From contig NZ_BNBI01000003.1 of assembly GCF_014655295.1 (NCBI RefSeq), positions 248,001 through 312,000 of the forward strand: DNA of 64,000 nucleotides, read 5' to 3'. The translations under genes and the position numbers were made by a program. The notes below the pieces were generated by a model, which was not told the DNA's origin, did not search any database, and saw only the letters and a list, made by a program, of their open reading frames with translations. Every line of letters starts with the position of its first letter. Positions within the stretch are counted from its first letter, which is position 1. Shown here piece after piece: positions 26,912-35,930 of this stretch. This DNA comes from Streptomyces fumanus (lineage in GTDB: Bacteria > Actinomycetota > Actinomycetes > Streptomycetales > Streptomycetaceae).

Positions 26912-28183
26912 TCACACCCCGGCCACCAACCGGTCCGGCTCGACCGCCGACGGCCGCCCCCCGGGGGCCCACGCGGCGAGCGCGTCCGCCGACAGCAGCA
27001 TGTCGACGGCGAGGTGGGCGCCGCCCACCACACCCCCGGTGTCACCGGTCACCGCGGCCCGTACCGTCAGGTCCGCGGCGGCCAGCGGCAGCGCCCGGCT
27101 GCGTACGGTGTGGTCCGCGACGCGCAGGAAGGTGTCCCCGCCGGCCACCGCGCCGCCGCCGAAGACCACGCAGTCGGGGTTGTAGAAGTTCACCAGCGCG
27201 GCCATCAGGCTGCCGATGCGCTCCGCGGCCCGTGCCACCGCCGTCAGGCACCACGCGTCGCCCGCGACCACCCCGCGGCCGATGTCGGCCGGGGTGATCT
27301 CGCCGGTGGCGCGGTGGATGTCGGCGAGGTAGCGGCTGCGCCCCTCGTGGACGGCGGTCACCGCGTCGCGGGCCAGCGCCCAGCCGCCCGCCAGGGCCTC
27401 CAGGCAGCCGGTGCGCCCGCACCGGCACATCACGGAGTTGTCCTCCAGGACCCGGGCGTGCCCGATGTCGCCGGCGGCGCCCTTGCTGCCGCGGTGCACC
27501 CGGCCCCGGCTGACGACGCCCGCGCCGATGCCGGTGCCGGCCTTGACGTAGATCATGTGCTGGTCGTCGTCCAGGCCGGTGCTCCTGGCCTCGCCGAGGG
27601 CGAGCAGGTTGGCGTCGTTGTCGACCCAGACCGGCACGCCGTGGCGCCGCTGCATCCGGCCGCGGATGTCGTACCCGTCCCAGCCCGGCATGATCGGGGG
27701 CTGCGAGGGCCGGCCCGTGGCGAACTCGACCGGTCCGGGCACGCCGATCACCACCGCCCACAGTTGCGCCGGGTCGTGTGCCTTCAGCAGCTCGGCGAAG
27801 TACTCGTCGAGGAAGTCGAAGGTCCGCTCGGGGCCGTGGGCGACCGGCCACTCCAGGTGGCGGTGGTCCAGCACCCGGGCGTCGAGGTCGGTGACGGCGA
27901 CGTCGAGCGCGGCGGCGCCGAGCACCGCGGAGAGCACCAGGCCCTCCTCCGACCGGAAGCGCAGCCGCCGGGGCGCCCGGCCGCCGCTGGACGGAGCGAC
28001 GTCGGCGTCCTCCAGGAGGCCGAGGGAGATGGCCTCCTCCACCCGCTGGGAGATGACGGTGCGGCCCAGCAGCGCGGCCGCGCCCAGTTCGGGGCGGGTC
28101 CGGGCCCGGCCGCGGCGCACCAGGCGCACGACGGTGGCCAGGGCCTCGTACTGGTCGATGGCGGTGGGCGGTCGGCGTGACAT
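26912..28183 (-). CDS. ROK-family transcriptional regulator
   Basis: A 423-residue protein from the ATG at 28183. A longer frame to 28240 is unlikely because it would run into the palindromic operator. Residues about 8-65 form a winged helix-turn-helix (TAIDQYEALATVVRLVRRGRARTRPELG). The sugar-kinase-like ROK domain follows, with VDNDANLLALGEA, GTGIGAGVV and the zinc motif CRCGRTGCLE. ROK regulators usually repress sugar-use genes and release DNA when sugar binds. The divergent oxidoreductase gene and the palindrome between them make local control likely. Confidence 0.88.
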   Translation of the reverse strand: MSRRPPTAIDQYEALATVVRLVRRGRARTRPELGAAALLGRTVISQRVEEAISLGLLEDADVAPSSGGRAPRRLRFRSEEGLVLSAVLGAAALDVAVTDLDARVLDHRHLEWPVAHGPERTFDFLDEYFAELLKAHDPAQLWAVVIGVPGPVEFATGRPSQPPIMPGWDGYDIRGRMQRRHGVPVWVDNDANLLALGEARSTGLDDDQHMIYVKAGTGIGAGVVSRGRVHRGSKGAAGDIGHARVLEDNSVMCRCGRTGCLEALAGGWALARDAVTAVHEGRSRYLADIHRATGEITPADIGRGVVAGDAWCLTAVARAAERIGSLMAALVNFYNPDCVVFGGGAVAGGDTFLRVADHTVRSRALPLAAADLTVRAAVTGDTGGVVGGAHLAVDMLLSADALAAWAPGGRPSAVEPDRLVAGV

Positions 28184-28224
28184 GCGGACATCATCGCGCA
28201 CTTCCGCCGGAACGAGGTCCGCAC

Positions 28225-28254
28225 TTGACGACTTTTGCATGTGACGTGCAATAG
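28225..28254 (+). promoter_or_regulatory. Promoter and palindromic operator in the ROK/oxidoreductase divergent region
   Basis: TTGACG at 28225-28230 and CAATAG at 28249-28254 are 18 bases apart. The spacer and the start of the -10 box are filled by TTGCATGTGACGTGCAA (28235-28251), a 17-bp palindrome with one mismatched pair around a central base. A repressor bound here would block RNA polymerase. The ROK protein encoded next door is the natural candidate; that link is an inference. Confidence 0.6.
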
Positions 28255-28318
28255 TGGCGCTCGCGGCTCAGCCGTCGTTCGTTCGTCATCGCTCACAGGA
28301 CAGAAGCCGGAGGCTGCC

Positions 28319-29386
28319 ATGACGCAGCAGATTCAGGCCGCGGTCGTGGGGACCGGATTCATGGGGTCCGTGCACGCCCGCGCCGTCACGGCGGCCGGAG
28401 GCCGGGTGCGGTGGGTCGCCGGCAGTTCGCCGGCCCGCGCCCGCGAGCTGGCCGGGGCGTCGCCCGGCGCCGAACCCGCCACGTTCCAGCAGGTGTTGGA
28501 CTCCGACGTGGACGTGGTGCACATCTGCACGCCGAACCACCTGCACCACGACATGGCGCGGCGGGTGCTGGAGGCCGGCAAACACGTGGTCTGCGAGAAG
28601 CCGCTCGCCCTCTCGGTGAAGGAGGCCGCCGACCTGGCCGGGCTCGCCGAGCGAGCGGGGCGGGTGGCCACCGTGCCGTTCGTCTACCGCTACTACGCCT
28701 CGGTACGGCTGGCGCGTTCGATGATCTCGGCCGGCGGCCGGGGGCCGTGGCTGCTGCACGGCTCGTACCTGCAGGACTGGCTCGCCGACCCGGAGGCGGA
28801 CAACTGGCGGGTGGACGGCGCCCGGGGCGGTGACAGCAGGGCCTTCGGCGACATCGGCATCCACTGGTGCGACCTGATGGAGTTCGTGACCGGGCAGCGC
28901 ATCACGGCGCTGCGGGCGGTGCTGGGCAGCGCCCATCCGGTGCGCGGGGGCCGCCCGGTGACCACCGAGGACGGCGGTGTGATCTCCTTCCGCACCGACG
29001 CGGGCGCGCTGGGCTCGCTGGTCGTCAGCCAGGCCAGCGCCGGCCGCAAGAACCGGCTGTGGTTCTCCTTCGACGGCCCCGACGCCAGTTACGTCTTCGA
29101 CCAGGAGCGTCCCGAAAGCCTGTGGGTCGGCGGCCGGGACGCCAACCGCGTACTGCTGCGCGACCCCGCCCACGCCGGCGGCCGGGCGGACGCGCTGCCC
29201 GCCGGGCACCCCCAGGGCTACCACGAGTGCTTCGCCGACTTCGTCGCCGACACCTACGCCGCCGTCCGGGGCGAGGCCCCCGACGGACTGCCCGGCTTCG
29301 GCGCCGGTCTGCGCGCCGCCCGGCTGACCCAGGCGGTGCTGGACTCGGCCGCCGACACCACCGACTGGACGGAGGTCCCCGCGTGA
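28319..29386 (+). CDS. Gfo/Idh/MocA-family oxidoreductase
   Basis: A 355-residue protein. GGAGG lies 5 bases before the ATG. The N-terminus AAVVGTGFMGSVHARAV is the NAD(P)-binding motif, KHVVCEKPLAL has the conserved EKP, and FGDIGIHWCDLMEFVTG contains the usual GxHxxD-like catalytic region. In glycoside-degrading systems such enzymes oxidise or reduce C3 of the sugar (DgpA-like). The stop overlaps the start of the next TIM-barrel gene (GTGA), so the two act in one pathway. Inositol or other sugar dehydrogenase activity cannot be excluded. Confidence 0.82.
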   Translation: MTQQIQAAVVGTGFMGSVHARAVTAAGGRVRWVAGSSPARARELAGASPGAEPATFQQVLDSDVDVVHICTPNHLHHDMARRVLEAGKHVVCEKPLALSVKEAADLAGLAERAGRVATVPFVYRYYASVRLARSMISAGGRGPWLLHGSYLQDWLADPEADNWRVDGARGGDSRAFGDIGIHWCDLMEFVTGQRITALRAVLGSAHPVRGGRPVTTEDGGVISFRTDAGALGSLVVSQASAGRKNRLWFSFDGPDASYVFDQERPESLWVGGRDANRVLLRDPAHAGGRADALPAGHPQGYHECFADFVADTYAAVRGEAPDGLPGFGAGLRAARLTQAVLDSAADTTDWTEVPA

Positions 29387-30303
29387 AACTGGGCATGCTC
29401 ACCGCCTGTCTGCCCACCTGGCCGCTGGAACGCGTCGCCGCCTGGGCGGCCGACACCGGTTACGAACGCCTGGAGGTCGCCGTCTGGCCCGGCACCGGCG
29501 GCCGTGACTTCGAGGCCGCCCACATCGACGTGGCCCGCTTCGACGCGGCCGAACACGACCGCGTACAGGGGCTGTTGCGGGAGACGGGGCTGGAGATCTC
29601 GGCGCTGGCGTACTACGAGAACAACCTCCACCCCGACCCCGGGCGCCGCGCGGAGATCCGCGCCCACCTCAAGCACGCCGTCGACGCCGCCCGGGCGCTG
29701 GGGGTGCCCTACGTCGGTACGTTCATCGGCCGGGACCCCTCGCTCAGCGTGCCGGACAACCAGCGCGAGGCCGAGCGGGTCCTGCCCGAACTCGTCGACT
29801 ACGCGGGCGAGCGCGGGGTACGGCTCGTCATCGAGAACTGTGTGATGGAGGGCTGGCACCCCGACGGCCACCCGGGCAACATCGCCTACTCCCCCGAGCT
29901 GTGGGAGTGGATGTTCTCCCTCGGCCTGTACCTCAACTGGGACCCCTCGCACCTGATGTGGCTCGGCATCGACCCGCTGGCCACCATCGCGCCCTACGCC
30001 GACCGCATCGCGCACGCCCAGGCCAAGGACATCGAGCTGGACCCGGTGGCCCGCAACCGCTACGGCTTCTTCGGCACCACCGCCAAGAACGGCGACCCCT
30101 GGGCCACCGGCTGGTGGCGCTACCGGGTGCCGGGGCGCGGCCAGGTCGACTGGGCCCGCGTCGTCGACCGGCTCTACGAGACCGGCTTCACCGGCACCCT
30201 CTCCGTCGAGCACGAGGACCCCCTGTGGGGCGGCACCCCGGAGAAGGTCTGCCAGGGCCTCACCATCGCCCACCGCACCCTGCGCCCCCTCGTGGTGGCC
30301 TGA
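29383..30303 (+). CDS. Sugar phosphate isomerase/epimerase-like TIM-barrel protein
   Basis: A 306-residue protein with a GTG start coupled to the preceding gene. KLGMLTACLPTWPLERVA begins an AP2Ec/xylose-isomerase-like barrel. Probable metal ligands lie in VIENCVMEGW, LNWDPSHL, HAQAKDIE and SVEHEDP. It is a second, non-identical barrel alongside the fused deglycosidase-like protein. Likely reactions are isomerisation, epimerisation or hydration of a 3-oxo-sugar product. The loop around GFFGTTAKNGDPWATGWWRYR is typical of the subgroup found next to Gfo/Idh oxidoreductases. Confidence 0.8.
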   Translation: MKLGMLTACLPTWPLERVAAWAADTGYERLEVAVWPGTGGRDFEAAHIDVARFDAAEHDRVQGLLRETGLEISALAYYENNLHPDPGRRAEIRAHLKHAVDAARALGVPYVGTFIGRDPSLSVPDNQREAERVLPELVDYAGERGVRLVIENCVMEGWHPDGHPGNIAYSPELWEWMFSLGLYLNWDPSHLMWLGIDPLATIAPYADRIAHAQAKDIELDPVARNRYGFFGTTAKNGDPWATGWWRYRVPGRGQVDWARVVDRLYETGFTGTLSVEHEDPLWGGTPEKVCQGLTIAHRTLRPLVVA

Positions 30304-30325
30304 CCCTCACACCCGGAGCTCCCCC

Positions 30326-31825
30326 ATGTCCCTCCCTTCGGCACCCGCCTACGACCTCGTGGTCGTCGGCAGCGGCCCCACCGGCAGCGCCTACGTCCGC
30401 GAGGTGTACGAGCGGCACCCCACCGCCCGCGTCCTGCTCCTGGACGCCGGCCCTCGGCTGACCGACGACCCCGGCCGCCATGTGAAGAACATCCCCGACC
30501 CCGGGGAACGCGCCCGCGCCCAGCGCGCCTCGGAGGGCCCCGGCCCGGCAGGCCGCCCCGGCACCCGGCTCCTCGGCGCGCCGGAACTGCCCGCCGCCGC
30601 GCTCTCCACCAACGTCGGCGGCATGGGCGCCCACTGGACCGGCGCCTGCCCCCGCCCCGGCGACGGCGAGCGCATCGGCTTCCTGCCCGCCGCCGAACTG
30701 GACGCCGACCTCGCCCGCGCCGAACGGCTCCTGCACGTGGACGCGCACGTCTTCGACGGGGCGCCCTTCGCCGACGAGGTGCGCGCACGGCTCTCCGCGC
30801 TGTTCGACCCCGGCCGGGCGGCGGACCGGCGGGTGGCCGCGATGCCGCTGGCCGTCACCGCGCGCGCCGACGGCGCCCATGTCTGGAGCGGCACCGACGT
30901 GATCCTCGGCGGGGCGGCGCACGACGAGCGGGTGGAGATCGCCGACCGCTGCCTGTGCCTGCGCGTCGACCTGGACGGCGACACGGTGACCGGGGTGACC
31001 GTACGCGACCAGGTCACCGGCGAGGAACGGGGCGTCGGGGCCCGCGCGGTGGTCGTCGCCGCGGACGCCCTGCGCACCCCGCAGTTGCTGCACGCCTCCG
31101 GCGTCCGCCCGCCCGCGCTGGGCCGGTACCTCAACGACCAGCCGCAGATCGTCTACGCCGTCCGCCTGCCCGACGACGTGGTCGCCGCGCACCGTGCCGT
31201 CACCGGCCGCACCCGGGACGAGGACGGGGCGATCGTGCCGCAGAGCGGGGTCAGTTGGGTGCCGTACACCGACGCGCAGCCCTTCCACGGGCAGGTCATG
31301 CAGCTCGACGCCTCCCCCGTGCCGCTCGCCGACGGCGTCGAGGTGGCGCCCGGTGCCGTGGTCGGCCTGGGCTGGTTCTGCGCCAAGGACATCACGCCCG
31401 AGGACCGGGTGGAGTTCTCGGACACCGAGACCGACGCCTACGGGCTGCCCGCCCCGCGCATCCACTACCGCTACACCGACGCCGACCTCGCCGCCATCGA
31501 GCGGGCCAAGCGGGCCGTCGCCGAAGCGGGCGCCGCCGTGGGCATCCCCCTGGACGACTCCCCGGTCCTGCTCCCGGCCGGCAGCTCCCTGCACTACCAG
31601 GGCACCACCCGCATGGGCCCCGCCGACGACGGCACCAGCGTCTGCGACACCCACAGCCGGGTGTGGAACATCCACGGCCTGTGGCTCGCCGGCAACAACG
31701 TCATCCCCACCGCCACCGCCTGCAACCCGACCCTGACCTCGGTCGCCCTCGCCGTGCGGGGGGCCCGGGCCCTGGTGGAGCACCTGGGGTCGGCGGTCGG
31801 CCACGTGGCAACCCCGGCCCGCTGA
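30326..31825 (+). CDS. GMC-family oxidoreductase (pyranose-oxidase/C-glycoside 3-oxidase-like)
   Basis: A 499-residue protein. LVVVGSGPTGSAYVREV is the FAD-binding Rossmann motif. ALSTNVGGMGAHWTGACPRP is the FAD-side signature of bacterial pyranose 2-oxidase relatives. SSLHYQGTTRMG and ACNPTLTSVALAVRGA carry the paired catalytic His and Asn of GMC enzymes. Related actinobacterial enzymes oxidise the 3-OH of C-glucosides before deglycosylation. This placement next to a deglycosidase-like gene supports that function. No signal peptide is seen, so it acts in the cytoplasm. Oxygen versus another acceptor cannot be told. Confidence 0.82.
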   Translation: MSLPSAPAYDLVVVGSGPTGSAYVREVYERHPTARVLLLDAGPRLTDDPGRHVKNIPDPGERARAQRASEGPGPAGRPGTRLLGAPELPAAALSTNVGGMGAHWTGACPRPGDGERIGFLPAAELDADLARAERLLHVDAHVFDGAPFADEVRARLSALFDPGRAADRRVAAMPLAVTARADGAHVWSGTDVILGGAAHDERVEIADRCLCLRVDLDGDTVTGVTVRDQVTGEERGVGARAVVVAADALRTPQLLHASGVRPPALGRYLNDQPQIVYAVRLPDDVVAAHRAVTGRTRDEDGAIVPQSGVSWVPYTDAQPFHGQVMQLDASPVPLADGVEVAPGAVVGLGWFCAKDITPEDRVEFSDTETDAYGLPAPRIHYRYTDADLAAIERAKRAVAEAGAAVGIPLDDSPVLLPAGSSLHYQGTTRMGPADDGTSVCDTHSRVWNIHGLWLAGNNVIPTATACNPTLTSVALAVRGARALVEHLGSAVGHVATPAR

Positions 31826-31841
31826 CACGGCCCAGCGCGCC

Positions 31842-32588
31842 TCACGACAGAATGCCCGCGCTCCGTGCGGCGGCCAGCCAGTCGGGAAACTCCCCGAGGA
31901 GCTGGTCGTAGAGCCGATGGTCCGGGATGGCCCGCGGATTGCGTCCGGCGTGGAAGAAGCCCGCGTTGTCGACGGCACGGTGCGAGGGGACGGCGAGTGT
32001 GTCCAGCTTCCGCAGGAACGCGAACTCGTTGTCGTCGGGGTCGCCGAAGCCGATGAACTGCCAGAACAACGGAAGACGGGCGGCCTTGCAGAGGTAGCGC
32101 TCGGCGGCGGCCTTGCTGGTGGGGCCGCCGTCCGTCTGGAAGACGACCAGTGCGGGGCACCGGCAGCCGGACTCCATGTAGTGGTCGATGACCGCGTCCA
32201 TGGCCCAGTGGTAGTTGGTGCGCCCCATGTGACCGAGGTTCTGGTGCAGCTTGTCGATACGCCTCCGGTGCCTGCCCAGCGTCAGATCCGTCGAGCCGTC
32301 GACGTCGGTGGAGAAGAAGACCACCGGAACGGTGCCGTCGTCATCGAGGTGGGCCGACAGTGACAGCACCCGTTCGGCCAGGTACTGCATGGTGCCGTTC
32401 CGGTAGTACGGGCGCATGGATCCGGAGCGGTCCAGTACGAGGTACACCGCGGCCCGCACATCCTCCAGCCCGTGCCTGCGCACACTGGCGCCCGCTGTCT
32501 TGTACAGGCTCACCAGATCGGGAGCCTTCTCCAGCACCTTGGTCAGGCTGATGGCCGCGGCGCCGTCACCGCCGTCCGTGGAAATCAT
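31842..32588 (-). CDS. VWA-domain protein (TerY-like)
   Basis: A 248-residue protein. A von Willebrand A domain fills residues about 44-225, with an intact MIDAS motif (VLDRSGSM at 51-58) and the later metal contacts in FSTDVDGS and FQTDGGPTS. The N-terminal 35 residues (SLTKVLEKAPDLVSLYKTAG) resemble the short helical stretch found before VWA domains in tellurite-resistance-type proteins. There is no signal peptide. It converges with the GMC gene and is unrelated to its neighbours by function as far as can be seen. Confidence 0.8.
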   Translation of the reverse strand: MISTDGGDGAAAISLTKVLEKAPDLVSLYKTAGASVRRHGLEDVRAAVYLVLDRSGSMRPYYRNGTMQYLAERVLSLSAHLDDDGTVPVVFFSTDVDGSTDLTLGRHRRRIDKLHQNLGHMGRTNYHWAMDAVIDHYMESGCRCPALVVFQTDGGPTSKAAAERYLCKAARLPLFWQFIGFGDPDDNEFAFLRKLDTLAVPSHRAVDNAGFFHAGRNPRAIPDHRLYDQLLGEFPDWLAAARSAGILS

Positions 32589-32669
32589 GCGTCCAGAGTG
32601 GCGTCCCGCCGCTGGATACGAGCGGCATTCACCGATTCGATGCGAACGGATTGGATCGGACGCGCACCA

Positions 32670-33998
32670 TTACGACGCTGTGCCCCGCGCGGCGTCCTCC
32701 TTCGGTTGCGGCTTCATGGCACCCCGCCCACGCGTACGGTCCATCTCCCGCCATTCCGGCCGCAGTCCAGCCAGGTTCGTGGTGAGGAAGTACGCGGCGG
32801 CGCCGGCGAGCAGCACCGGCACGAGTCCGACTGCGGTCACCGCCGCTCCGGCGATCAGTCCGCCGAGCGGAATGCCGGCCCAGGCCAGCGAGTCACCGAG
32901 CGCGTTGACCCGGCCCAGCATCCGGCGCGGCACGCGCTCGACGAGGACGGCCCCCAGCACCGGGTTGATGAAGCCGGCACCGAGCCCACCGACCGCGATG
33001 ACGGCCAGTACCACCGCCAACGGGGCGTCGAGGGCGAGGATCAGGAACCTCGGTGCCCCGAGCACGAGGAACCCGGTGAGAACCACCAGCCGCCGCCGCA
33101 GCCGGTGCGCGACCACTGCGGCGATCAGGCTCCCGCCGACCGCTGCGGCCCCCATCACACCGCCTGTCAGGCCGATCGCGGTCGGCCCGATGCCGGACTC
33201 CCTGGCCCAGACGGGTACGAGCACCGAGTTGAACGCCGCGTCCAGCAGATTGGTGATGGCGACCATGACGATGACGGTGAACAGCAGCGGCTCGCCGCGC
33301 AGGAAGGTGAAGCCCTCGCCGAACCGCCGCCAGTAACCCGGTTCCGTTCCCCCGGCCGACGAGGGGACTTCCTCGGTCGCGTACCCCATGCCGCGCGGCA
33401 GGACGATCTTGATGATCACAGAACCGAGGGCGAAGCAGCCCGCGTTGACTGCGAGTCCGGTCAGGGGACCGAGCAGCGCCACCAAGGATCCGCCGACCGC
33501 CAGGCCAACGGTGGAGGCGAGCCGCTCGGTCACACCGGCCAGACCGGTGGCCCGCTCCAGAGGCACCCGGCCGCGCTCGGCCGCCTCCGGGACCATCACC
33601 TCCTTCGCCAGGTCACCGGGCCCCCGGGCCGCGCCGATCAACGCGACCAACACCAGCAGAAAGGGAAAGGACAGCAGGTCCAGGGCGTGGGACAGAGGAA
33701 CCGCGACGGCGGCGGTCGCACTGGCCAGATCGGTGGTCCAGGAAACGGCCCGCGGGCCGATCCGGTCCACCAGCGGCCCGGTGAACGCCTTGACCACCAC
33801 GTAGGGAGTCATCTCACAGAAGGCGACCAGTCCGGTCAGGGTGGCGCTGCCGGTGGTGACGAGGACGAACCAGGGCAGTGCCACTACGGAGATCCGAGTG
33901 CCGGTCAGCGACACGGCCATGGCCGCCAGCACCCCGCCCAGCGGCCGTAAGGACCTTCTGCCGGGTATGCCACCGGCCCCCGTGGCGTCATCGCTCAT
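32670..33998 (-). CDS. MFS transporter (drug-efflux-like, MFS_3)
   Basis: A 442-residue membrane protein from the ATG at 33998, which has AAGGGAG 9 bases upstream; a longer frame to 34205 has no ribosome site. About 12 helices are present, with VALPWFVLVTTGSATLTGLVAF near the N-terminus and MLGRVNALGDSLAW in the later half, features of the enterobactin-exporter-like MFS_3 group. Efflux of a small molecule is likely. It sits at the edge of the RiPP/NRPS region and could be a self-resistance or export gene. Confidence 0.78.
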   Translation of the reverse strand: MSDDATGAGGIPGRRSLRPLGGVLAAMAVSLTGTRISVVALPWFVLVTTGSATLTGLVAFCEMTPYVVVKAFTGPLVDRIGPRAVSWTTDLASATAAVAVPLSHALDLLSFPFLLVLVALIGAARGPGDLAKEVMVPEAAERGRVPLERATGLAGVTERLASTVGLAVGGSLVALLGPLTGLAVNAGCFALGSVIIKIVLPRGMGYATEEVPSSAGGTEPGYWRRFGEGFTFLRGEPLLFTVIVMVAITNLLDAAFNSVLVPVWARESGIGPTAIGLTGGVMGAAAVGGSLIAAVVAHRLRRRLVVLTGFLVLGAPRFLILALDAPLAVVLAVIAVGGLGAGFINPVLGAVLVERVPRRMLGRVNALGDSLAWAGIPLGGLIAGAAVTAVGLVPVLLAGAAAYFLTTNLAGLRPEWREMDRTRGRGAMKPQPKEDAARGTAS

Positions 33999-34521
33999 GA
34001 CATCGGGCTCCCTTTCTCTTCCTGAGGGCCGGAAGGAAGCGATGACGCGGCGAACGCATCCGGTTCGGACAGGATCTGCGTGATCACGGTGACCCGTCCG
34101 GCTTCCTCGCGCGTGAGCCGCGAGGTCCAGTCGCTCATGGCGAAGGTGTTCCGCCATGTGCAGGCCGTCGTCCGGCCGCACCGGGCTGCCCACTGCATCA
34201 GCCATGCGTCACACGGTAGACCGCAAAGGGTTCTTCGCAAAGAGGCACTCGTGAAGGGACCTCGCACGTAGGTGAACACGAACACACGCTTCATGTAACG
34301 AAGCACGAACACACCGTTGCGGCTGTCCTGATTCCCTCCCTCCGAACTGGCGCAATCACGTGCAGGACCTCCGAAGCCCCGCCGAGCCGCCCGTGGGGTC
34401 AGTCCCCCGTGCGAGCTACACGCAGGTGTCCACCGGAGGGTGATGCTTTCGGGCCGTCGAATTCATAGCTTTCTCACAGATCACGGCCCCCCGGTCGCGG
34501 AATTGGCGTAGAGGAAAGCAC
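33999..34521. other. Intergenic region with an 11-bp direct repeat flanking a small inverted repeat
   Basis: No convincing gene is seen; the 47-codon frame at 33995-34138 (minus) lacks a ribosome site. CACGAACACAC occurs at 34277-34287 and again at 34304-34314, 27 bases apart. Between them is GCTTC-N7-GAAGC. The base composition is clearly lower in GC here than in the first 32 kb. The repeats resemble paired regulator sites and lie about 210 bases before the AraC gene. Confidence 0.5.
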
Positions 34522-35364
34522 ATGACCGATCTGCACCGTACCCTGTCCTGGCAAACACTGATGGCGGAAAAACAAATCGCTCGCGAGGAAAACGACACCT
34601 TGACGTATCAAATGTCGAAAGACTGGTTCGCCATTGTGACTCCACTGCGGGGCTCGTGCCAGATCGAAGGTCGAGACGACTCCGGCCGACGACGCACCAC
34701 GCTCATGGCTGGAGATATCTGCCGGATCGTGCCCAACAACCCGGTCCGGCTTACTCGCGCACCGAGAGAGCGCCTGCCATTAGAAGTCGCATATATCCAG
34801 ATGCCTGCGGAGATCCTTCGGCACGCCAGGGATGCACAACCCACCACCACTGTGCGTGACCTGTCCACATTGCACACGTTACGCGCCTTCGAACCGCACG
34901 TCGCGTCGATTATGACGGAAATGCTGCACGCCCGGACGACGGGTGCAGGTGACCATTACGCGGCCAGCGCAGCCCGCTACCTGGCAGCATATTTGCTCCA
35001 CCCGCGTCACCGTGCATCGCCCAGTGCGGGAGGTCTTAGCCCGGAACAACTGCTCGCAGTGACCACATACATGGAGGAGAACTTGGCGTCGAACATCACG
35101 CTCGATCAACTGGCCAAGGAAGCGAGCATCAGCCGATACCACTTCTTACGCCGATTCTCCACCAGCACGGGAAAGACACCTATGCGCTACCTGACAGAAT
35201 TACGCATCGATGCAGCACGTCATCTGCTCGCAGTAGACAGTGAGACGATATCCCAAGTCGGCAGGCGCTGCGGCTTCCCCAACGCGGAGAATTTCGCCCG
35301 CGTGTTCCGCAGGCACGTGGGGTGCTCACCATCGCAGTACCGGCAGCGCGGGCAGCGTGGGTGA
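34522..35364 (+). CDS. AraC/XylS-family transcriptional regulator with four TTA codons
   Basis: A 280-residue protein. AGGAAAG precedes the ATG. Residues about 1-140 form a cupin-like sensor domain (DWFAIVTPLRGSCQIEG, MAGDICRIVPNNPVRL). Residues about 175-277 hold the double helix-turn-helix (ITLDQLAKEASISRYHFLRRF, ISQVGRRCGFPNAENFARVF). TTA leucine codons are in frame at 34780, 34879, 35146 and 35200, so translation should depend strongly on bldA tRNA. Its composition is lower in GC than the left part of the window. It probably controls the MbtH/NRPS or RiPP genes that follow. Confidence 0.88.
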   Translation: MTDLHRTLSWQTLMAEKQIAREENDTLTYQMSKDWFAIVTPLRGSCQIEGRDDSGRRRTTLMAGDICRIVPNNPVRLTRAPRERLPLEVAYIQMPAEILRHARDAQPTTTVRDLSTLHTLRAFEPHVASIMTEMLHARTTGAGDHYAASAARYLAAYLLHPRHRASPSAGGLSPEQLLAVTTYMEENLASNITLDQLAKEASISRYHFLRRFSTSTGKTPMRYLTELRIDAARHLLAVDSETISQVGRRCGFPNAENFARVFRRHVGCSPSQYRQRGQRG

Positions 35365-35723
35365 CTCACAAGCGTACCGATCGCGTATCCAGTGACGGAC
35401 CAGGAGTCACCGGCTCGCTGGCGAGCGCGTCCAAGCGATCGGGGGGACTTTGCCGGCCCCCTGCCTGTCGCCGGGTAGTCCGTGCCGGCGTAGAGCATCG
35501 GGTCGGCCGGGTTGATGCACGGTCCGCCCTCGATCCACGCACGAATACGCCGTTCCACCGTTCGACTGCCGCAGCGGATCCGGCCGCGGCGCATGAGCGA
35601 CGGCCCGCGTTACGAGCGCGCGCCCCGATGTCCCGTAACGGCGGAGAACCCAGAGGAACCGGCATCGGGGCTGCGGCATGCTGATCACGGAATGGCCGAC
35701 GCGGCGAGGCTGAGGAGACACAC
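35365..35723. other. Intergenic region before the MbtH gene
   Basis: About 360 bases with no gene I can support. A minus-strand frame here (35220-35594) overlaps the AraC gene and shows no recognisable domain. The last 15 bases contain TGAGGAG, the ribosome site of the MbtH gene. No convincing terminator or promoter was found. Confidence 0.4.
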
Positions 35724-35930
35724 GTGAACCCTTTCGACGATCCGGACGGGGAGTTCCTCGTACTGGTCAATGACGAAGGCCAGCACTCCCTCTGGCCTTC
35801 CTTCGCCGACGTCCCGGACGGCTGGACGGTGGCGCACGACCGCGACACCCGGGACGCCTGCTTGGCCTACGTCGAACGGAACTGGACCGACATGCGCCCC
35901 AAGAGCCTGATCGAGGCGATGGAGGGCTGA
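35724..35930 (+). CDS. MbtH-family NRPS chaperone
   Basis: A 68-residue protein, GTG start with AGGAG 6 bases upstream. It has every family hallmark: [33 protein letters not shown], and the closing [10 protein letters not shown]. MbtH proteins bind adenylation domains and make them soluble and active. The only adenylation domain in the window is at 53091-54917, 17 kb away, with the RiPP operon in between. The stop overlaps a following start (TGATG) that leads into a broken thioesterase. Confidence 0.95.
   Translation: MNPFDDPDGEFLVLVNDEGQHSLWPSFADVPDGWTVAHDRDTRDACLAYVERNWTDMRPKSLIEAMEG

Noticed and set aside
33995..34138. 47-codon minus-strand frame whose stop overlaps the MFS start
   Set aside because: The overlap looks like coupling, but there is no ribosome site or recognisable motif and the frame can be explained by chance.
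35220..35594. Minus-strand frame (ERRIRAWIEGG...MLYAGTDYPATGRG) between AraC and MbtH genes
   Set aside because: It overlaps the AraC coding sequence by 145 bases, lacks a ribosome site and no family could be named.
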